Below, one piece after another: positions 56,741-64,000 of a stretch of 64,000 bases of DNA. Each line of letters opens with the position of its first letter. Position 1 is the first letter of the stretch. Origin of the DNA: Bimuria novae-zelandiae CBS 107.79 (taxonomy: Eukaryota > Ascomycota > Dothideomycetes > Pleosporales > Didymosphaeriaceae). The notes under the pieces were generated by a model. The model did not search any database. It worked only from the letters and a program-made list of their open reading frames with translations, and had not been told where the DNA came from. The stretch lies in the NCBI GenBank assembly GCA_010015655.1, contig ML976715.1, forward strand, positions 1 through 64,000. Direction: 5' to 3'. Made by a program: the position numbers and the translations under genes.

Positions 56741-59700
56741 TGGCTTCGGACAACCACGTCACCCCTATAGGGGATGGCAAGAACAAGGCACACAAACCTA
56801 ACTTATATAATAGTAATTGTACCCTCCTTAATACCTAGCTATTGCAACTAGACCTCTACTTCTTTAACTAAAACTAAGACCTTAAAGATAAAAAGAAGGT
56901 CATCTTCGTAGCAACCTATATATAAGGAAGCGCTAAAGGATAGATCCGTCCTTACCTAGTTAAATATCTAGACATAGATCACGACAACGAGGATAAAGAC
57001 TACATTAATAGCAACAAAGATGCTATTAATATTATTAAGGACTACGCCAACTTTAAGAAGTGCCTCTAGCAAATATTTAGAATTGCTAATAAAACTACTA
57101 TTGCTAAGCGTGCGATCTAGATAATCTAATAGTAATAATCCGCAGCCAAGTATGCAGTCGAATTCCGTAAGTACGCCGTATAACTTGACTAGGAGGATAA
57201 ATCTCTTAAGATAATATATAAATAAGGACTTAAACGCAACGTGCGCGAAGAACTACTACGCAGTAGTGTAAAGATAGAGACCCGAAAAGAACTATACAAA
57301 AAGACTATCTACATTAATAGGGAATGGTTCGCTTTGCAAGAAGAGCTACGCAAGAACCCGAGGAACGTTAGTTTTAGGCAATAGGCACTTGTAGTCTATA
57401 GGGCGCTACTGAAAACACCTCGACGCTAGCAACGTAACTATTACAGACCCTAACTAATAAAAGATGTCTAGTTTAACAACCTAGAAAAGGGAACAGGAAA
57501 GGTTATAGGCTTCTAAAAGCCTAACTAACGTATCTTAGATAGAACCTGACGATAGGGGACCGAGACACGTAAATGTTTTATATGTGGCAAACTAGGCCAC
57601 ATAGCCAGGAACTACAGATCTAAGAACAAGATCACTAGGCAACTAAACGTACTAACTATTAACTAAGAAACAACTAACAAAGAATAGCAAGTAATAAACG
57701 CCATTAAATAAGTTAACATCCATAACAAAGAATTAGAACAATTAAAGTTACCTAACTTACGACTCTACGAGGATGCATATAAAGGTTTAGATAAGAAAGA
57801 GAAGGAGCTAACACCTTAATCTCTTACACCTTACCCTAGCTAGAGCAAACCTGTTACTAGTAAGACGACGAATGTTTTCGACTTCTTAGAAAGACACTAA
57901 CCAAGGGAAGGAGACTTCGGGTTTATAGTAATAGAATAATAAGACTATATAGCCACATTTCACCACGCCTACTAACCTAATCTAGTTAGCAAGGCAGCAC
58001 GTAAAATGGCAGACTATCGCTATGCCTATAAAGACCCTAAAAAGAAGTACCCAAATAAAAACCCGAACTACGAACCATAGTACGACCTAGACCACCGTAA
58101 CCCTACGCACAAGACTATACGATAGACCCTTTATAGAGAAGATTAATATACCCTTTATTACTAAGCCAAGGAATATAGCTACTTTCCCCAAACATACTAA
58201 TAATGTAGATAGGAGTGGTTTAACTGCCCTATTAACCATTACGACGTTTACCTCTAGGATAAACGTAAAACGCGATACTTTCTACACCTTAACTAAGTAC
58301 TAAACTAAGCACTATTGCTACTAGTTAATAGAAAATACGCGTTAGATAAATAGCAAACATGCTTACACCCTAACTATAAGGAATATAAGGAGTAAAAAGA
58401 AAAGCATAGGTTTAATCGCGTACTAGAAGGGACCATGACCCTTAGGATTAAAACAGTAATAAAGGAAGAAGACGGTGAAGCTATCTTAGAAAAGGCCTAG
58501 CAGTAGCCTTAAGGAAAAAAGAAGAAAGGACACCTCGAACCTATAGAGCTAGTCACGAAGAAAATGTCTTTTTTAGACCTAGGCTTAGGCGAGAAAACGC
58601 CTTCAAGGAACTAAATGCCACGAATAGTTAGGCATTAATCAAGCTACTAATATAGCTTAAAGAAACATGGATAAAAGCCATGCTGGACTCAGGAGCACAG
58701 GAAAGCTATGTGTCGAGAAAAGCACTTAATAGAGCGGGACTCTATAAGCGCAAGAAGGCCATACCCTATGCTATCCATGTCGCGAATAGACAACTGATGC
58801 CCGGCAAAGCAACCATTGAATACGAGGTCGAAACCACCCTCACAATCTATGGACACCAGGAATTAATTACCCTCGACATTATCGAAGAAGCCAATCACGA
58901 CGTGATTTTAAAATTACCCTAGTTAAGGAAGCATAACCCTATAGTTAACTAGGAAAAGAAAGAGCTATCCTTTAAGCGCTGTAACTATGCATTGCAAGTA
59001 AAGCCTACGCATTAATAAAGCATAATAGTAGATAAGAGAGCTATTAACAACATAGTCTTACGACCAAAAGTTAATAAACACGAAACTAACTTAGCAAACG
59101 CTGGCAGGAACTACTAGGTTATAAAGCGTAAGCACGAAGAGAATAGCACACCTCTTAATATCCCTAATAAATATAAGGAATAGAGTTATTTGTTTTAGGA
59201 AGAGAAAGGAGCTAACGCCCTTCCTAAGTATACACACTAAGATTATCGCATTATTCTTAAAGAGGGAAAGACGCCACCCTTTAGACCACTATATAGATAA
59301 AGCGCAAAAGAACTCTAATAGATACGCAAATTCCTAAAGAAAGCCCTTAAGAGGTAATAAATACGCAAGTCAGAATTACTAATAGTATTACCCCTAATAT
59401 TTGTTGCAAAGAAGGATGGAACACAACGTCTATGTATTAACTATAGAAGGCTAAATAATATAACGATTAAGAATAGATACCTACTACCAAATATACAAGA
59501 ATCTCGAGACAGGCTAGGACGAGCTAAGATATTCACACAATTCGACCTACGAGACGGATACCACCTCATATAAATAGCAGAAGGTGACGAGTAGAAGATA
59601 GCCTTTTAAACTAGATACAGACTATTTAAGTACCAAGTTATGCCTTTTAGACTCACGAACGCACCAGTAACGTTCTAAGCAATAATTAATAACGTACTAA

Positions 59701-61915
59701 AGAACTACCTTAACATATTTATAGTTGCCTACCTCGACAATATCCTAATATTCTCTGAATAAGAGAAGGAGCATGTATAACACGTAAAAATAGTACTATA
59801 AGCGCTAGACAGCGCCAACCTATAATTAAACCTTAAAAAATACAGATTCTATATTACAGAATTAGAGTTTCTAGGACATGTCATTAATACCGAAGGTATC
59901 TAAGTAAGCCCTTTAAAGATTAAGGAAGTAAAGAAGTAGAAATTACCTACTAACCTTAAGGAAGTACGAGCCTTCCTTAGATTTACTAGATTTAATAGAC
60001 AGTTTATCACAGACTACTCTAGAATTACGCTACCACTTACGAACCTTATAAAGAAAGACAAACCTTTCGATTAGATAGAAGAATGCGAACAAGCATTCCA
60101 GACACTACAAGAAGCATGTATTACGCCACTAGTCCTTATATACTTCTAGGACAACAAACCCCTGCGTATTAAAATAGACGTAAGCGACTTAGCAGTCGGA
60201 GCATGCGCGAAATAAGAAAAGAATAGTAAATAGCACCTAATTACATACTACGCACACAAGTTTACACCCGAAGAATTACGATACGAAGTACATAATAAAG
60301 AACTACTTACAATTGTAAAAGCTATTAAACACTAGAGGATCTACGCACATAGTTACTTAGAACTTACGATTTTTATAGATTACAAGAACCTCACACGCTT
60401 CACAACCACGAAGGAACTAACCTAATAATAAGCAAGATAGTTAGAAACACTAGGATAATACAAATTTAAAATTATGTACACCCTAGGCAAGGAAAACGGA
60501 CGAGCAGACGCTCTTAGTAGAATAAATAATAATAAAGAAAAGGTTAAAACCTACTCCGCTATACTAAAGAAAAATCCCAACGGTTCCCTGGAACCAACAG
60601 CAGAACTTAATTAACTCCTTATACTTACACGGGAAGTACTAAAGGAATAATAGATAGAGGTTATACGATAATACCACGACGACCCTGTATATAGACACCT
60701 TAGAATTAGAAAAATAATAGAGCTAATCTAAAGGAACTACAGCTTTAAAGGAATTAAGGAAGTAGTAGTAATATATATACGCAAATGCGCAGATTGCCAG
60801 CGTAATAAACACGCAATATATCTCAAGTACGGAGAAATACAAGCTATCCAGATACCCACAGCACCATGGGAAGACATTGTAATGGACTTTGTTACAGGAT
60901 TGCCAAAGTCAAAGGATCCCATAAATAGAGTAAGTTACAACGCAATACTAGTAATCGTGTGCAGATTTACTAAATATATAGAATTACTACTATGTAAAAA
61001 GGTAATAACAGCAACGGAACTAGCATTCCTTATCCTAGACTAACTTATACGACATCATGGCATCCCCAAGACAATTATCAGCGACAGAGACAAGCTCTTT
61101 ACCTTGAACTACTAGACAACACTTATAGCACTTATTAGAATAAAACGAAAACTATTAACAGCCTATCACCCACAGACGGACGGACAAACAGAACGTACGA
61201 ATTAAATAATGGAAACGTACCTACGCATCTACTGCAACAACTAGAAGAATAACTAGATTTCCCTATTACTAATAGCACAATTAGCATATAACAACAAGAT
61301 ATTAGTAGTAACCGGATATACACTATTCTATGTAAACCACGGAAGACATCCACATCTCTTTAATTAGACATTTCCTACTACTATTAGAGCGGAAGAAGCC
61401 ATCAACACGGCTATAAAAATAAAAGAAATACATTAATAACTCCAAGAGAACCTTAAGAAAGCTTAATAGCAAAGTATTTCCTACACAAACCAAAAAAGAA
61501 AAACGGCACCTTAGCTAAAGAAGGGGGATAAAGCATATCTGCTTACGAAAAATCTTCGAACCTAGAAGAAGAAGCATAAGAAACTAAATTATATTAAGGT
61601 TAGGCTATTTTTTATTATTAAACAAGTATCACTAGTTAACTACTAATTAGAATTACCACTAGACGCTAAGATACACCTGGTATTCTATATCGACTAATTA
61701 GAACCCGCAGACCTAGAAACACTAGTTAAAACCACCTTCTATCACAAACTAGAGGAAGAAACTAAATTCGAAGTTAAGAAAATACTACGATACACGGATT
61801 AGCCACGAATATATCTAATTAAGTGGAAGGGATATCTACACTTAGAGAACACATAGGAACTAGAAGCAAACCTTAGAAACTGTTACTAAGCGTTAGCATA
61901 GTACCATCGTTAAAC
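56741..61915 (+). pseudogene. gag-pol polyprotein of chromovirus L, RIP-mutated
   Basis: Gag opens at ATG 56741 (MASDNHVTPIGDGKNKAHKP). The nucleocapsid knuckle KCFICGKLGHIARNY lies at about 57565-57612, its last Cys changed to Tyr. Protease is intact locally at about 58678-58920 (MLDSGAQESYVS). The reverse transcriptase has [12 protein letters not shown] (about 59413) and its active site as YLDN (about 59730), where YLDD is required. RNase H follows at about 60150-60470. The integrase has a zinc-binding region near 60780 (CADCQRNK-like) and ends near 61340. A chromodomain is at about 61770-61900 (YLIKWKGYLHLENT). Stops throughout. Confidence 0.9.
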
Positions 61916-61917
61916 TA

Positions 61918-63074
61918 AGAGGCAGAAGGAGAAGAACCAATTAAGAACTTATTAAGAAGAAGATCTATCGACGGATCTAGAGGAAGATTGTTGGCCTGTG
62001 ACCAGCCTGGATTAGCGAAAGGATCGACACCTTGGGACGGAGCAGTCGCACTCGCACTATCTACCTCCTGGGTCTGCAGGAACACCAAAATCGTGATTCC
62101 ACCCACACGACCGTGTGGGGGGTTCCTGTAGTATGAAATTGTTCGCCTGAACAAGCTGATTACTAGAATCACGTTCTTTATCCGCAAAAAGCTGGCGCTG
62201 TTGCGATAAAGAGACCAAAAGCCAAGATGCAGAGTTTTCGCTCTGCCAAGACTTGGTCAAAACCTTTCACCCAAACTAAGTACCGCTCAGGCGACTACTA
62301 CTACTTGTTCAAGCTTGAGGTTTTCCCCTACGAGGTTTTTACTTAAGGTATAAGGCAGCTTGCTAACTCGTACGAGGTCCTACTTCGTACGAGGTAGGGG
62401 GAGGAAGACAGTACGGGAGCAGAGCTACAAGGGCGAGGGAGAGAGGGGCAGAACAACAACACCCTCACAGATGAGGGCCGGCTACTATAGGTATCTAGGT
62501 GCCTGTAGTAGCAGGTAGACCTATTAAAGGGAGGATGGGCTATGTACAACAAGGCTACTCTGATGGTAGCCAGCCGGCAGGCACGAAATGCTTTCTGTAA
62601 ATACAGCTTAGCACGTCCCCATGCCCCACGGGAGGCTAGAACGTTACGTTCCTGGACGTTAATCAATACTACTACTACTACCTCCTGGGTCTGTTAGGCT
62701 TTCGCAATCGCCAAATCACGGCGCGCAAACTCTTGCTTACGACTTTTCACCTCTAATAATTCGCGCTTAGCGCGAGCGACGACTTCCTCCGCGCGAGTAA
62801 GCTCTAACTCCTTCTTACGCTTCTCTTGCTCCACCCTCTCCTATTCTTCTTTAGGAACATACAACTCGCACTCTGCGTGGGCAGCGATGCAGCTAGCGTA
62901 ACGACTGGATACAGTATCCACAAAATACCGCAAGTTTTTCTTTATACACCTTTTGTAACAAAACACCATCTCCTTTAACGCCGCACGAATACGGACTGCT
63001 TAATTATGTCGCTCTTAGGTCGAAGTCTTCTTGCGAGGCGCGCGCGCTTTATAAGGCTTAGGATCCTTAGGCAT
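61918..63074 (-). pseudogene. antisense ORF of chromovirus L, interrupted by a SINE-like insertion
   Basis: From ATG 63072-63074 (context CTAACTATGC) the minus strand reads MPKDPKPYKARAPRKK, then ALKEMVFCYKRCIKKNLRYF, an Ala/Cys-rich stretch, and a long charged coiled coil (EQEKRKKELELTRAEEVV ... RRDLAIAKA). After the 617-bp insertion (16-bp duplicate plus 601 bp) it resumes as QTQEVDSASATAPSQGVDPF and ends SSPSAS at a stop at 61918-61920. Removing the insertion leaves about 180 codons with only four stops (TAA/TAG), all explainable by RIP. It is homologous to the antisense frame at 4280-4700. Role unknown. Confidence 0.65.
62077..62677 (+). mobile_element. SINE-like retroposon insertion (about 600 bp)
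   Basis: Bounded by a perfect 16-bp direct repeat CTACCTCCTGGGTCTG (62061-62076 and 62678-62693), which splits an antisense reading frame that is continuous without it. The right end is a simple (ACT)n tail, as in non-LTR retroposons. The left end begins CAGGAAC and can fold into a two-tier hairpin (CAGGAAC with GTTCCTG at 62122-62128, and CCCACACG with CGTGTGGG). It has normal CA/TG content, unlike its host. No protein or clear pol III boxes were found. Confidence 0.6.
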
Positions 63075-63203
63075 AGTTAGGAAGGTAATTAGGTTTTAGA
63101 AATAATTAGGACCTACGACGATACTTATATAGGACGACCGCTTATGCAGCCACACGGCAAGGCGCAGGGATATTAGGACAATATCTAGAAGGAGGGGAGG
63201 TAA

Positions 63204-63654
63204 TGTTAGGATCCGAGCGACCTACAAGTGTCGAGGACCAACGATGGGCAGCCGCGGGGTAACCATTAGTGGGACTGCACTACCGAGGTTACGTGATCTA
63301 CTATCCCGCTAAGAATACCATCCCGGATGGCACAACCCTCCTAGATAGCACAACCCTCCTAGATGGCATAACTATCTAGGATGGCACAGGATTATAGGAT
63401 AGCAGGAAAAGGATTAAATATATAAACCTACACGAATACTCTTACGGCATTCGTGTTTAACCTGTTTATTAATCTATCGTTTAGATCTGAATAAGCAACC
63501 TTGTTAATTTGATTGTGCTGTATACACCTTTAATACTAACGCCCTAGTGACAAGCGCAAGCTATCACTACAACCCTCTCTTATCCTACTAGTATTCCTGC
63601 CCGAGAACCAACCTTAGCCCCTTAGGGATTAGCTATCTCTTTGGGATCTTAACA
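63204..63654 (+). repeat. 3' LTR (451 bp) of chromovirus L
   Basis: TGTTAGGATCCGAGCGACC to GGATCTTAACA, followed by GTGCA. It lacks the mariner-like insertion of the 5' LTR and has a shorter GGATGGCACAACCCTCC array (about 63312-63385). A promoter-like TATATAAACC lies near 63418. Confidence 0.95.
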
Positions 63655-63811
63655 GTGCATCGGCCCCCGCCATCCATTGGCGATATCGGTCCGTCGGTCG
63701 CTTCTCTTCTGCTGCCCCGCTAAGAAAACATTTCGAGCAGGCCGCCCACCAGAAAAAGTTATTGAGAAGGCAGTCACTGCCTGCACACGCCGACGGCAGC
63801 TTCCTAACAAC
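63655..63811 (+). promoter_or_regulatory. proximal 5' region of homoserine kinase, cut from its distal promoter
   Basis: 157 bp between the 3' LTR and the homoserine kinase start codon. The original upstream sequence lies 8.9 kb away, left of 54781. Any transcription factor sites farther than ~155 bp from the ATG have been displaced by the retrotransposon, and the 3' LTR is now in promoter position in the same orientation as the gene. Confidence 0.7.
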
Positions 63812-64000
63812 ATGACGATAATCATCCGAGTGCCCTGCTCGTCGGCCAACATCGGCCCTGGCTTCGACGTCATTGGCCTTGCGCTTTCCATGTACCTCGA
63901 GGTGCAGCTCACAGTCACTAAGCAGGCATCATCGTCGCATTCGCTCAATTGCCGCATCACCTACGAGGGGCTCAACCCCGAATCGGTCCCCCTCGTCGCC
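63812..64000 (+). CDS. THR1: homoserine kinase, N-terminal 63 codons (runs off window)
   Basis: The frame starts at ATG 63812 (CAACATGACG) and is open to the window edge. [20 protein letters not shown] followed by [11 protein letters not shown] is the characteristic N-terminus of GHMP-family homoserine kinases. The enzyme phosphorylates L-homoserine to O-phosphohomoserine with ATP in threonine biosynthesis, in the cytosol. The ATP-binding P-loop lies beyond the window. The gene is GC-rich and free of RIP, consistent with a functional core metabolic gene. Confidence 0.9.
   Translation, partial: MTIIIRVPCSSANIGPGFDVIGLALSMYLEVQLTVTKQASSSHSLNCRITYEGLNPESVPLVA

Larger units (their letters stand above)
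54781..63654 (+). mobile_element. Ty3/gypsy chromovirus L, inserted upstream of homoserine kinase
   Basis: 8874 bp including a 1438-bp insertion in its 5' LTR. LTRs lie at 54781-56692 and 63204-63654; target duplications GTGCA lie at 54776-54780 and 63655-63659. Order: 5' LTR, gag, protease, reverse transcriptase, RNase H, integrase, chromodomain, antisense ORF, polypurine tract (AGAAGGAGGGGAGG), 3' LTR. Many RIP stops inside. Confidence 0.95.

Noticed and set aside
62560..62625. CTGATGG ... CGAAA arrangement in the SINE-like insertion resembling a hammerhead ribozyme core
   Set aside because: The core needs CUGANGA; here the last base is G, and the flanking helices I and III do not pair around a proper cleavage site.
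62343..62666. 107-codon minus-strand frame in the SINE-like insertion
   Set aside because: It begins inside the insertion, has Ser/Arg/Leu-rich low-complexity composition and no recognisable domain; an open frame of this length is expected by chance in RIP-free DNA.

Overview
The window looks like a chromosome segment of a filamentous ascomycete (Pezizomycotina, probably a Dothideomycete). Its genes have short introns (45-55 bp) with fungal splice signals. Its transposon families are fungal: Fot1/pogo-like, hAT, Tc1/mariner-like DDE, Ty3 chromoviruses and copia. Nearly all repeats carry the footprint of repeat-induced point mutation (RIP): CA and TG dinucleotides are replaced by TA, so old coding frames are full of TAA/TAG stops derived from CAA, CAG and TGG. 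Species cannot be settled from the sequence alone.

Only four real genes are visible, in GC-normal islands between AT-rich repeat blocks. Island 1 (about 8.54-12.6 kb) has an unrecognised 359-aa protein and a secreted, glycosidase-like protein of 596 aa, both on the minus strand. Island 2 (about 36.8-40.2 kb) has a 762-aa AAA+ ATPase on the minus strand. Island 3 (from 63.66 kb) has the first 63 codons of homoserine kinase, running off the right edge.

The rest is nested transposons. 1-5300 is the 3' part of a Ty3 chromovirus, followed by the right half of a pogo element (to 6406). 12.6-16.8 kb holds old relics, a solo LTR and a broken Tc1/mariner-like transposase. 16832-36768 is one pogo element (A) blown up to 19.9 kb. 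At a single TA in A sit three further pogo-type elements, B (17082-21065), C (21068-26206) and D (26209-28069), laid end to end with one TA between neighbours. B itself contains E (18537-20635, same family as A), C contains a hAT element (22324-25320), and a Ty3 element (28984-36474) sits further along A. 40178-51367 is another exploded pogo element (F). It contains pogo element G, a copia element (40773-46149), solo or partial LTRs, and pogo element I (48321-50153). H (51577-53447) is a separate pogo copy. 54781-63654 is a Ty3 chromovirus inserted about 150 bp upstream of the homoserine kinase start codon; a Tc1/mariner-like element sits in its 5' LTR and a SINE-like insertion in its 3' part.

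Two patterns seem most worth pursuing. First, eight pogo/Fot1 families share the same terminal design: an 11-bp end followed by two tandem 17-bp motifs whose sequence differs between families, while a ninth (B) has its 17-bp repeat deeper. This suggests paired binding sites for the CENP-B-like DNA-binding part of the transposase. Second, each Ty3 chromovirus carries an additional reading frame antisense to pol between the chromodomain and the 3' LTR; two of these three antisense proteins are recognisably homologous.
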